64,000 nucleotides of DNA from positions 49,729,538 through 49,793,537 of the forward strand of contig OZ034972.1 of the NCBI GenBank assembly GCA_964030785.1. The letters are read 5' to 3'. The notes below the pieces were generated by a model. It searched no databases and was not told the DNA's origin. It was given only the letters and a program-made list of their open reading frames with translations. The DNA comes from Siderastrea siderea (Eukaryota > Cnidaria > Anthozoa > Scleractinia > Rhizangiidae). The translations under genes and the position numbers were made by a program. This document shows, piece by piece, positions 10,658 through 21,568 of this stretch (position 1 is its first letter; the number at the start of each line of letters is the position of its first letter).

Positions 10658-11235
10658 TTAGGCTTCTCTTCCTCTTTGATGTGCTTTCTTGGTTGTGCTG
10701 AGGAAATGGCACTCTATTTGGTTTTGGCGGGCTCGGAGTGGTAGGAGGAGCTGGCGGCAAATTTGTGGATGCAGCTCCAGAGACACTAAATTAAACCCAT
10801 TGATCCAAGCCCTGATCAATTGGTAATCCTCCGTTTGAAAGAATGGGGCGTCTAGTGTCTTTTGGCGCAGGATTCCAACGACAAGTCCAAAGGCTGATGC
10901 GTCATACACATTTTCTGCTCGACGACTGGCAGCCGAAAACCAACTGGAGGGCGCGGGAAAGCCATCGCATCCGACCAGATCATCCAAAGCGATTTGTCGG
11001 TATTCGTCTGGAAATACCTGGGCGAAGCCTGACGAACAGAGCCTGGAAGGTTTGCCCCACGTTTCACAGAATGTAGTGCAAACCACGACTTCTCTACATC
11101 AAGCGAAGCGGACAATACTCGATGTAAAAGCGGATCGCTCGTTTCACTGCCACTACTGTCCTCCATTCTCTCTAGAATCCACTGACGATGTTGCCGACGA
11201 TAAATCGCGATATATATTTTTGAATGCGGCGCCAC
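10658..11235 (-). CDS. Possible coding exons, unknown
   Basis: Two overlapping minus-strand frames are open: 11235-10852 (containing MEDSSGSETSDPLLHRVL) and 11086-10658 (containing SRRAENVYDASAFGLVVGIL and a basic end). Both look reasonably protein-like, but they overlap and cannot both be right throughout. A change of frame near 11080-10900 would be needed for one product. No domain was recognised. These may be exons of the same minus-strand gene as 9338-9595, interrupted by the TIR element. Confidence 0.25.
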
Positions 11236-11394
11236 TTTGCGAAACTAGTACCATATAAAGATAAATCCAATTATTTCCATTGTATACTTGGTTGTACTTT
11301 TACATTTACCAGCCATATTTGTCAAAACAAGGTTAAAATGTTTTGGAACGGTAGTCAGCGCGTATTAGAGACTTTACACAGTGACGACGGGAAG

Positions 11395-11835
11395 CTTTCA
11401 CGATGGCGTTCGCTTCAAAATTACGTCATGCGCATGCAAAATTGAGAAGGCATTCAGGCATGAAGACCGTCGTGCTCCAGTCCACAACTTCAGTTCGCTT
11501 GCTTTCACGTCGACTAGTCAACGTCTATCAACTGAAGCTTCAAAAGGTGAGTATATAGGTTAAATTACCTCTTTTTCGTTAAGTTGTCGCTTCATCAACA
11601 TTTAATTTCTCGTCTTTTTAAAGCTGATTAGTTTGAAGCCGACTTTTAACCGGTTGACCTATTGTTTTATTGTTTTTGATTTCAGCACCTCGCCATACAT
11701 CACAGACATTTCTGAAAACTCTCGGGCTGTTCTTCGTAGTTTTTGCGAAGGTCTTAAAAGTTAGTTAAACTATTTTACAATCATAAAACTGTCGCACTTT
11801 TTTCCCTTCAATTAAGATTAGTGAAGATGAAAACA
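11395..11835 (+). repeat. 441-bp direct repeat, left copy
   Basis: It is nearly identical to 14640-15080: only two differences were noticed (ATGGCG versus ACGGCG, and AACCGG versus AACCCG). It ends exactly at the left end of the foldback element. Confidence 0.93.
11403..11715 (+). CDS. Possible tiny two-exon gene (57-residue basic peptide)
   Basis: Exon 1 (11403-11546) begins with ATG and encodes 48 residues, rich in Arg, Lys and His (starts MAFASKLRHAHAKLRR). It ends in AAG then GTGAGT. A 139-bp intron with a pyrimidine-rich end (TTTTTGATTTCAG) leads to exon 2 (11686-11715), which adds nine residues and a TGA. The Arg-rich amphipathic start resembles a mitochondrial targeting sequence, though this is only a guess. 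The element at 11836 interrupts the downstream region before the AATAAA that the second copy retains (15083-15088). It could equally be the 5' part of a non-coding transcript. Confidence 0.35.
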
Positions 11836-13197
11836 TGTCGAAAAAAAAAAAAAAAAAAAAAAAAAAAACCAGTAGTTTCACTAGCAACCTTTGTGGCATC
11901 CCAGGTGTTAATGTATGGAATCCCAAGCTAATGGGTTCCCAAGTCTCCACTAAAAATAGTGGGAATAAGGAGGGGAGAAGTATGTATGTGGAAGGGGAAA
12001 TGTTGTATGTACATGTCAAATAAAATAATAAATGTACTAGCGTTGAGGGACCAACAAACTGCAGTGCAGCCAACGTCCATCACAAGGCAGTACTAAAAAG
12101 TGTGAAATGAAATAAAACTCTGCACTAACGTTGAGGGACCAACAAACTGCAATGCAGCCACGTCTACCACAAGGTAGTGCAGGAAATGGCAAAAGTAACA
12201 GAAATAACTAAATAAAATTAAAACAAAGATAAAATTTGCACTAGCGTTGAGGGACCAACAGACTGCGATGCAGCCACGTCCAACACAAGGCAGCACAAAT
12301 GAAATGAAATAATAAAATGAATAAAATCAAATAAAATATTAAGTAATTGTTACCAAAATAAAATTTGAAATTTAGCACAGAATAATAAAATAGTAGTAAT
12401 AACAAAACATTTAATAAGAATATCTTAAAACATCATTAAGCAATTTTGCCTTGCCCCCTTACCTTAAATTTTCCCCTTAGAGATAGTTTACACTACTCTC
12501 AGCTTAAACCAACCAAGGAAATCCTTTCCCTACCCTCTAACCTAAAGCCTTTCCCCAACCTTAAACCTTAAACCTGTAATATAACATAACATAAAACTAT
12601 TTGTAGGTTTTAACATACAAGCTAAACCTTAATGATGTTTTAAGATATTCTTATTAAATGTTTTGTTATTACTACTATTTTATTATTCTGTGCTAAATTT
12701 CAAATTTTATTTTGGTAACAATTACTTAATATTTTATTTGATTTTATTCATTTTATTATTTCATTTCATTTGTGCTGCCTTGTGTTGGACGTGGCTGCAT
12801 CGCAGTCTGTTGGTCCCTCAACGCTAGTGCAAATTTTATCTTTGTTTTAATTTTACTCAGTTATTTCTGTTACTTTTGCCATTTCCTGCACTACCTTGTG
12901 GTAGACGTGGCTGCTTTGCAGTTTGTTGGTCCCTCAACGTTAGTGCAGAGTTTTATTTCATTTCACACTTTTTAGTACTGCCTTGTGATGGACGTTGGCT
13001 GCACTGCAGTTTGTTGGTCCCTCAACGCTAGTACATTTATTATTTTATTTGACATGTACATACAACATTTCCCCTTCCACATACATACTTCTCCCCTCCT
13101 TATTCCCACTATTTTTAGTGGAGACTTGGGAACCCATTAGCTTGGGATTCCATACATTAACACCTGGGATGCCACAAAGGTTGCTAGTGAAACTACT

Positions 13198-13231
<34 letters not shown>

Positions 13232-14598
13232 CGACAACAGGTTGTGCTTTGCCCCTGATGACTCACAACCATTAGGAGCCTTGGTGTCGATGCATCCTTC
13301 TACTGTTTGGCCGGCCAGACGAATTCCCCGTCTTCTTTCCTATATACATTTCCTTTCTCGGAATTACACCTTTTCTCCTTGACCAATCATATGCACTTTC
13401 TTTTGTATTATCACACCATCCATCCCACTCCTATAAAAATAATAAAAAATAATAAAACTAGTTTGCATTATATTTTAAACGCATATTATTACCTTTAGAT
13501 TCGCCCCCTAATACCTTACCCTGTAAACCACCTCATGGCCCCAAGACAGGATATAACCCAGCCCTCAAACCCCCTCCCCTTTTACATCTCGCTTAACCCC
13601 ATTTTAACCATTAAAAGAACGAAAAAAGATTTAATTTTTCTCTCTCCCCTCCATCAACAAGTTTCCTCTCATCCCACCTTAAAACAGGATGAACCCCCCA
13701 ACTGGTTCAACCAACCCCACAAGTTAAGCTATTTTTCTACTACATGAAATAATTTTTACCTCCAAATTTAAATTTTTACTTGCCCTCAGGTCTAACACGA
13801 ATCCATAAACCTTAATCTAAACTCAAATTTAAACCAAAAAGCAATTTTGCCTTGCCCCCTTACCTTAAATTTTCCCCTTAGAGATAGTTTACACTACTCT
13901 CAGCTTAAACCAACCAAGGAAATCCTTTCCCTACCCTCTAACCTAAAGCCTTTCCCCAACCTTAAACCTTAAACCTGTAATATAACATAACATAAAACTG
14001 TTTGTAGGTTTTAACATACAAGCTAAACCTTAATGATGTTTTAAGATATTCTTATCAAATGTTTTGTTATTACTACTATTTTATTATTCTGTGCTAAATT
14101 TCAAATTTTATTTTGGTAACAATTACTTAATATTTTATTTGATTTTATTCATTTTATTATTTCATTTCATTTGTGCTGCCTTGTGTTGGACGTGGCTGCA
14201 TCGCAGTCTGTTGGTCCCTCAACGCTAGTGCAAATTTTATCTTTGTTTTAATTTTATTTAGTTATTTCTGTTACTTTTGCCATTTCCTGCACTACCTTGT
14301 GGTAGACGTGGCTGCATTGCAGTTTGTTGGTCCCTCAACGTTAGTGCAGAGTTTTATTTCATTTCACACTTTTTAGTACTGCCTTGTGATGGACGTTGGC
14401 TGCACTGCAGTTTGTTGGTCCCTCAACGCTAGTACATTTATTATTTTATTTGACATGTACATACAACATTTCCCCTTCCACATACATACTTCTCCCCTCC
14501 TTATTCCCACTATTTTTAGTGGAGACTTGGGAACCCATTAGCTTGGGATTCCATACATTAACACCTGGGATGCCACAAAGGTTGCTAGTGAAACTACT

Positions 14599-14631
<33 letters not shown>

Positions 14632-14636
14632 CGACA
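11836..14636. mobile_element. Foldback repeat element with partially duplicated arm
   Basis: The left end TGTCG plus a long A run (11841-11868) is the inverse of the right end, a long T run plus CGACA. The left arm (about 11836-12434) is the reverse complement of 12630-13233, with a loop at 12435-12629. The loop and right arm recur at 13841-14636 with a period of 1401 bp. Between them lies a 0.6-kb unique segment (13234-13840). Each arm has three diverged copies of a 50-bp block centred on GTTGAGGGACCAACAAACTG and CAGCCACGTC. ACA stands just outside both ends. No transposase was found. Confidence 0.75.
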
Positions 14637-14639
14637 ACA

Positions 14640-15080
14640 CTTTCACGACGGCGTTCGCTTCAAAATTACGTCATGCGCATGCAAAATTGAGAAGGCATTC
14701 AGGCATGAAGACCGTCGTGCTCCAGTCCACAACTTCAGTTCGCTTGCTTTCACGTCGACTAGTCAACGTCTATCAACTGAAGCTTCAAAAGGTGAGTATA
14801 TAGGTTAAATTACCTCTTTTTCGTTAAGTTGTCGCTTCATCAACATTTAATTTCTCGTCTTTTTAAAGCTGATTAGTTTGAAGCCGACTTTTAACCCGTT
14901 GACCTATTGTTTTATTGTTTTTGATTTCAGCACCTCGCCATACATCACAGACATTTCTGAAAACTCTCGGGCTGTTCTTCGTAGTTTTTGCGAAGGTCTT
15001 AAAAGTTAGTTAAACTATTTTACAATCATAAAACTGTCGCACTTTTTTCCCTTCAATTAAGATTAGTGAAGATGAAAACA
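14640..15080 (+). pseudogene. Second copy of the tiny-gene body, ATG lost
   Basis: This direct copy of 11395-11835 keeps the splice donor (GTGAGT) and acceptor, but the first ATG has become ACG (14648-14650). An internal in-frame ATG remains 19 codons later. Unlike the left copy, it runs on into a likely polyadenylation signal AATAAA at 15083-15088. The two copies therefore split the gene: promoter and ATG on the left, 3' end on the right. Confidence 0.4.
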
Positions 15081-15222
15081 TTAATAAAGTTATTTAAATC
15101 TTGCTGTCGCATATTTGGCGTTTGTCTTATAAGGCTACAAGGACGAGAATTTTGTTCAATGATGCTTTAAGCTTAAGCTGAAATAAGCTTAGCCAGTTTT
15201 ACAACTTCTAGTGCGTAGAATA

Positions 15223-15850
15223 GACTAAAAGAAGTTCAGTAGTATTTGTCTTCGCGTTGCCCTTGAATTTAGTCTTCAAGGAGGTCTTTGCCAACGTTCT
15301 CAGGAAATCGCAAAGCTTAGCGCCAGTCCTACCTTTCTTAGATCAGTATCCCAAAGGGAGGGAGGGGTAGGAATGGGGGGGGGGGTCTTTGGAGCCCTGG
15401 AGCCCCAAAAGTTTGGTCGTGGAACCCGGAGCCCGGAACCTTTCATGACTTGGAGCCTGTCACTGTCACTGTTGCTGTTACCGTAGCCGTAATTGTTACG
15501 GCTCTCTCATTCACTTACTCTTATAGCCTTCCTTCCGGCACTGGACGAAAAAATGGATTTGGTACAAATTTCCTATATCCTCATACATCAATTCGTTTGT
15601 ACGGCCATTCACTCACTCGTTAACTTATTCCTTAATTCATCAACTTGCTTGTTCATTCGTTCGTTCGGATATTCGCTTATTTGTTCATCAGTTCATGCAA
15701 CAATTACTTGATTAATTGATTGATTGAATAATTAATCGTTTGACTGACCGAGTGACTGACGTGACTGACTAACTGACTGACTGACTGACTGACTGACTGA
15801 CTGACTGACTGACTGACTGACTGACTGACTGACTGACTGGTTGATTGTTT
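15223..15850. other. Start of unit 1: CTGGAGCC block and GACT repeat
   Basis: Low-complexity DNA: a G run near 15377, GGAGCC repeats, a CACTGT/GTTACC-type stretch, ATTC/ACTC-type repeats, then a (GACT)n run at about 15742-15838. The open frame through it (from 15493, and its relatives in units 2 and 3) is a by-product of simple repeats, not a gene. Confidence 0.7.
15742..15838. repeat. (GACT)n microsatellite, unit 1
   Basis: About 20 GACT units, the last 60 bp uninterrupted. Confidence 0.95.
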
Positions 15851-16317
15851 GAGTTCATTGATTGATTCTGTAGCAGCTCATGTATTCAAGAGACACTAAG
15901 AAGCCTTTTACAACACTGTCTCGTATCTTTTATTCTCAAAGTTTCAATCTCTGTAAGTTAATGTAGATAAAAAATAAATACAAAATAAATACATTTACAC
16001 TGTCTACAGAATAGAAATTCCTTTTGTGGATCATGCATCTGTGTATATATTTTACATGTGTTTCTAAGAAAGGAAACAACTTATCACTTTTCTTCACAGA
16101 AAAATATACAAATCATCACTCAACAAACTGAGAATAAATATATAAAATGTACGAACACATTAACAATACAAATTCTTTTCACTTATTAAATAATAGTTCT
16201 TATCTCTCTTTAATAATATATACTTTAACAACCTCGATTTTTCCTTGGTTTCCGGTGTTTTTAGCTACTTGAAGGTGCAATAATAACTAGATATCAAAAT
16301 ATACACCAACACTCGTC

Positions 16318-19110
16318 TCAGGGATCATAAATAAAGGCAACCGGAAGTTCACCTAAAGTCCATTTCCAAACAGTTTGTCCAGTTCTGACGTCACACCTCT
16401 GTACCAGTCCTCTGTGGTAATATAACACTGAGCGGCAGTAATGCACACAATCAGGACAGACAGCTTTGGTCAGGAACCGAGGGACACGATCAGGGTTATC
16501 ATCTTGGGCCCATCTCCAGGGGCAATATGAGGTGCCTGGCATTTGACTTATGACGTCACGGCCAACACGGCGGGGAACTCCCAGAGATGACTGCAAGGAG
16601 ACAGAAGGTTTCTCCACAAACAAGAAATTTCGGCGGAGACGTTTGAGCGTCTTGTGAGGTTTTTGGTGAACGCCCAGGCAAGAGATTTGAAGAGACGTAG
16701 AAATGATGCTAACAAACACGGCAGCAACAAACAGCTAAAACCAAGAAAACATTGATTTGTAAGTTACCAATAAAAGACTTAACTTGTTAGTACTTGTCTT
16801 AGATTAGTCTGTCGAGTCTAAATTGACGAAATGTAAAACTGTCTTAAAAATGGTTTTAGTGACGATTCAATTAAAGTTAAATCAAAAGCTGTGAAATTAA
16901 ACTGAAATCGATAACCAAGACAAACGAGCACTTTTGTGGAAAACCGGAACCGGAACCAAGGTTCTGCCAATCAACCAATACTACTCGTCATTTAAAAAGC
17001 CGGTACTTATGACTAAGGAAAACACATCAAGTGTGAAATGATAGCTTAACTCTTCATTAAGCCCCAACATCTAATATCTCCTTATTTTTGTTACGACTGG
17101 TCATGTACACTAGCAGCCCATAATATTCCCACCCATCAAACAATCAGACAGATACAACAGCAAACATGAGAATTTTAAATTTATCTTAAACAAGAAAATT
17201 AACATGGAAACCTATGTAGCAGAGAGGAGGGCAAGTGAAAAAATTATCCCAGCCGTTTGTTAATGGCACCAATCGCATAAGGTTCTCCACAGGACACCCA
17301 CGCATAATATTTGAATATTATTAAAAATGGCGTTTAAAAATATAAGACTTTGTATGGGATTTCCAAGCGAACATTTTGAGCAATACATAACAAGGAACTA
17401 ACTGAATAAAGTTCATGAAATATTACATGGTGTTGTTTGCTATCAGTTACAAAGCATTTTGAGCAATTTTAGGTCCATTTACTTAACTGTGTTAGTACGT
17501 GTATAATACATTGACAAGGAAGGAGTCATTTGGCCCGATTTAGCCACTATCACCGCTCGACACGTTTCGGAATTCGCTCGAATTTACCCACAAATATAGT
17601 TCAGGCTCCCATTCTGACTTAGCGACTTGACAAAAGGAAGACATACAAGTGATTTTTTCAAAACTAATTGCACATACCTCGTGTCCCAAAAGAATTATCC
17701 ACTGCACAAAATCATAATAGCATCTCAAAATAGGCCGCCATGGATCCGTGAGGATCCCAATAGTCCCATTTGACCGTGGTCGGCACTGGACACCAGTCAA
17801 ATTATGCCCTTATGGGGAGGGCCACGCTCGTTTTGGTCGTGTTACAATTGTAGTAACTATGACCCGGTGCGGACACAAACTGTCGCTCCAACGTAGTCTG
17901 GTTCGCGCGAGAAAGGTGGAATCGCTGCGCGGGACTCGGTGACCTTATGGAGAGAATTAAGTTACCGAAAGAAATTAAAACGGTCTTGACCGTTAGAAAA
18001 TGAAAACGAGTAAAGAAAAAAAAGAAAGTGAACCGTGTTTCTCCTTCCTCCTATGTTTCTATTCATGCGTGGTAAATTGAACATATTTGCGTCCATGTAC
18101 AAAACGTTTGTAATACAGGTCAGTCTACTGCGCAAACTTTAAATACGTACTCTGCGTGAATTGAATGTGTTCAATTTTTTGGAATCGTCGATAGCTTTTA
18201 TATGTCAGATATATTTTTTCCAACCGAAGTCGGAAAAATGCATTTAAATTCATATCCTCACGCGCGTGAAAATGTTTTATGTTAAAATTGTTATTGTATA
18301 TACTATATCTATTTCTATATTTGCATGACGCCGGTCAGGTAACCTACTTATTAAAAAAAACAAGAAAATATACACCCTGAAAATGGATATAAATTCAGAA
18401 ATGGGAATGATTTATTTTTGCTATCCGCTTGTAACACGCAGCGATTTTCTCACGCGAACCAGACTGCGTCGGAGCGACAATCTTGTGTCCGCATCGGGTC
18501 ATAGTTACTACAATTGTAACACGACTAAAACGAGCGTGGCCCTCCCCACAAGGGCATAATTCGACTGGTGTCTAGTGCCGACCGCGGTCAAATGGGACTA
18601 TCGGGATCCTCACGGATCCATGGCGGCCTATTTTGAGATGCTATTATGATTTTGTGCAGTGGATAATTCTTTTGGGACACGAGGTATGTGCAATTGGTTT
18701 TGAGAAAATCACTTGTATGTCTTCCTTTTGTCAAGTCGCTAAGTCAGAATGGGAGCCTGAACTATATTTGTGGGTAAATACGAGCGAATTCCGAAACGTG
18801 TCGAGTGGTGATAGTGGCTAAATCGGGCCAAATGACTCCTTCCTTGTCAATGTATTATACACGTACTAACACAGTTAAGTAAATGGACCTAAAATTGCTC
18901 AAAATGCTTTGTAAGGATAGCAAACAACACCATGTAATATTTCACGAACTTTATTCAGTTAGTTCGTTGTTATGTATTGCTCAAAATGTTCGCTTCGAAA
19001 TCCCATACAGAGTCTTATATTTTAAAACGCCATTTTAATGATATTCAAATATTATGCTTGGGCTTCCTATGGGTTCTCACCTTTTCACAAGACAGATTCA
19101 TATTCAACAT
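16318..19110 (-). CDS. Interleukin-17-like secreted protein, copy 1
   Basis: Exon 1 is 19081-19110 (10 codons, MLNMNLSCEK) with donor AAG then GTGAGA. Exon 2 is 16318-16734 after acceptor TTTTAG. The product is 148 residues. Residues 1-28 form a hydrophobic signal peptide that spans the splice junction. A basic KTLKRLRR (38-45) could be a processing site. The IL-17-type core begins CPWRWAQDDNPDRVPRF (81-97), followed by cysteines 103, 106, 110 and 124, and ends PVAFIYDP. IL-17 proteins share the CPW motif, the D-x-N/R-x-P pattern and the A-x-C that follows; the usual last two cysteines are absent here. The intron is 2346 bp because a 1784-bp foldback element plus a 7-bp duplication sits in it; without these it is 555 bp, as in copies 3 and 5. 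The TATA motif has mutated to TATACAAG. Confidence 0.72.
17288..19071. mobile_element. Foldback/TIR element inside intron of IL-17-like copy 1
   Basis: The arms (about 17288-17915 and 18443-19071) are inverted repeats of about 630 bp, beginning CACAGGACACCC and ending in the inverse of CATAGGAAGCCC. The target duplication is GGTTCTC (17281-17287 and 19072-19078). IL-17-like copies 3 and 5 give the empty site, with intron length 555 bp against 2346 here: exactly 1784 + 7 longer. No transposase is visible; the 60-86 codon frames in the arms are mirror images of each other. Confidence 0.9.
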
Positions 19111-19193
19111 GTCCTCTTTTCTCGTCGTTGGAGTTCTTACAATGTTCTGAGGTGAGAAGTGGAATTGACTTGTTCCACCATTGAGGCAAACTG

Positions 19194-19201
19194 CTTGTAT
19201 A
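19194..19201 (-). promoter_or_regulatory. TATA-like box of IL-17-like copy 1 (altered)
   Basis: On the minus strand TATACAAG, 84 bp before the ATG. The other five copies read TATAAAAG here. GAAATGGAAA at 19316-19325 and the octamer ATGCAAAT at 19712-19719 lie further upstream. Confidence 0.5.
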
Positions 19202-20542
19202 CACTGCTTTTTTCCACTGATGTAATTTCACTCAGATAAAGAGCAATCTTTAGTTTACTCCTGAAAATGGTTTTTCCCCATTGCACGAAAACGCTACTTT
19301 GCCCAAGAAAGTGATTTTCCATTTCACCACAAGTTGTAAACACACTTTGCATAGGGAAAAAATTGTGTTCCATTTTACAGCTCTTTTATATGAATATAAA
19401 ATTTCCACAATTTATCCAAATTTGTTTGTTCATCGTAGCTAAATGGCATATTTTTTATATAAAAATCTGAAAAACGGTTACGCATAAACAAACGACAGAT
19501 GTCAGGGTGTATAGTTTTTTGGTATGATTACGCTAGGGCATTTATTCTTTAACAAGTTACTCGACATCTTGCTTTCCGCAATTTTGCTACAAATAGAAAG
19601 TTCGTAACGTTTGGATAAATATTCACGCTGTTTATAGTCACTGTTTATATTCATACGCAAACAACATCGTTTTCAAACCGCAGACACGGAACTGATGAGT
19701 ATTCTATTCAAATGCAAATTACAGTTATTGTATTAATTTCTGATAAGCCACTACTTTGGATCAACTAGATCATTTTAGCCTTTTGTTGGTTCAGTTTTCG
19801 GTGGAGCGAGTTTTTAAAAAGACTGCTGCTCCATTTAAGCATGTTTAACTCATTTGCAATAATTTAGCAACTTTGTTGGTTCAGTCTCCGGTCGAACGAG
19901 TTTTTAAAAGACTGCCCTTCCGAGAGGAACCAGAATAAGATTCTTTAGTGTCATTGTAAAATACGTTAAGGCACATTTTATGGATCATTGATCCGAAAAC
20001 TCCGCAGAAGTTTTAATAAGATGATGTTTGCTATGAAATGATGTTTAACCTCAGAAAAAAATAATAATTTAATTTGTGCAGTTGTTAAGTAAGTAAATAT
20101 TTACAATGAGTACTTAGGGAAGGGTCATTTATTCAGATCTTTACGTGAATTCAAAACTACTGTTTGGATATGCATCGCAGATGGAGAATTTCATGCTAAC
20201 CGGAACTACGCAAGTCGGAAAATTCCAATTGCATATAGTGAATCGATGTGCGTTCCGCCGTATCTAACATTGCCCGTTTGACTGATCCCCCATCTCCCCA
20301 AAGAGATACGGTTCTCATTAACCAATCAGAAAAAAAGACCGTATTCAAGGAAGTCACGAACCAGGGAACGTTTGTGTAATAACCTGCACGCAGGCAAGAG
20401 CATGCGAAAGTGTATGTTCTTGTAAAAACGGCGCAAGTAGATTTTTGAAAATAAATAACAATTAATAACATCAGAATGTTCAAATTATTGAGATGTACGA
20501 TAACAATAGAGGTCGATTTGTCCAAAAATATACATTGATTAA

Positions 20543-21039
20543 GGTGTTTCGATACAGTTTTTTTGGGACCATACCTAACACCTAACCATACCTAACACTT
20601 AGGCCTAAAATAGTAAGTAAAAGACACATTTCAACAGTATTTCCTAGCCATTTCAAAACATTGATTAGTTTTCGGTGCATTTTACTATTACTATGCAAAA
20701 ACTAAGGTTGAAAGTGTTTTTGCGATTTACTTGAAAACATACATACAGATTTCTTTTGTTCTTGTATATTTTATCTGCCATACACCACAGTTTAAGATGT
20801 TGGTATTTGCTTTTCAAAGTGAAATCTGGATCGCGCAAAATTTCAATTTTACTGTTTTCGAGGATTTTTGTTTATCGTTGTCATGGAAATATCGATTTTC
20901 ACAAAATGTAAATCTTGCTAAAGTTCAATCCAAAATCAACAAGTAGTGCAAGTTTCACGTTGATCTGACGAGATGACGATTGTCTAAGAGCCGATTCAAA
21001 AGGTGAGGTATGGTCCCAAAAAAACTGTATCAAAACACC
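20543..21039. mobile_element. TTAA-flanked MITE, internally deleted copy
   Basis: Ends GGTGTTTCGATACAG and CTGTATCAAAACACC are inverted repeats that extend through TTTTTTTGGGACCATACC, flanked by TTAA (20539-20542 and 21040-21043). Compared with the 766-bp copy in unit 2 it has lost most of its left arm. The frame at 20731-20946 is element sequence, not a gene. Confidence 0.85.
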
Positions 21040-21370
21040 TTAAATCGAAAACTACTTTTTGGATATGCATCGCAGAATTCGAATGCTGTGCTAGTCGGAA
21101 GTACACAAGTTGAAAATTTGAAATCGCGTATTACCAGTGTACGTGCCACTCTATGTTACGGTGCCAGTTTAAACTACCACTGACAGTTATCTATTTTAAT
21201 AACCCTAGAACGCTACGTGACGGGACGTTAACTATCTGCCGAGACGGTACGTGCAGGGTACGGTAGAAGTCTGAGAGGGTATGGGAGGTTTCTTTAAAAA
21301 ATTTGACTTTATAAGGATGACACAATTACTGGTGACCCGGTAGTTTACATTGTGACCCACAAATAAGGAC

Positions 21371-21568
21371 AGAAACAAATATTTCAAATAAACATAACCA
21401 GTAAGAATCCCAACTCGCCGGAGGCAAACCCGTTGGCTATTTACAAGCACGACCGAGGAGTTGAACTCGGGGCTACCGAGAACAACTCCAGCTGGTGTTC
21501 AGAGCGCGATTTGAACTCGGGGCGACCGAGTTGAAATCCAGCGCCGTAAACCACTCGGTCCTGCTGCC
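21371..21568 (-). mobile_element. tRNA-derived SINE, unit 1
   Basis: The minus-strand head resembles a class II tRNA: box A-like GGACCGAGTGGTTTACGGCG, then GGATTTCAACTC, then a box B-like GAGTTCAAATCGCG. A body follows with a second CGAGTTCAACTC motif, GCCAACGGGTTTGCCTCCGG, and an AT-rich tail ending near TTTGTTTC. The head is closest to a tRNA-Leu/Ser type. It is present at the same place in all three units, so it predates the duplications. Confidence 0.75.

Noticed and set aside
12093..13258. Repeated 67- and 87-codon frames in the foldback arms
   Set aside because: They are mirror copies of the repeat arms and include the poly-T run as poly-Phe.
15742..15838. GACT tract as a CRISPR-like array
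   Set aside because: It is a plain tetranucleotide microsatellite without spacers, and the DNA is eukaryotic.
16440..16720. Plus-strand open frames of about 63 codons opposite each IL-17-like exon 2
   Set aside because: They are antisense shadows of the conserved coding exon and have no signal, domain or splice context of their own.
19050..19110. GGGGAAAAACC blocks upstream of the IL-17-like genes as NF-kB sites
   Set aside because: The blocks are conserved, but the 3' half does not match the YYCC part of the consensus; too weak to claim.
20731..20946. 71- and 94-codon frames (20731, 32698) as a small gene family
   Set aside because: They lie wholly within the palindromic TTAA MITE.
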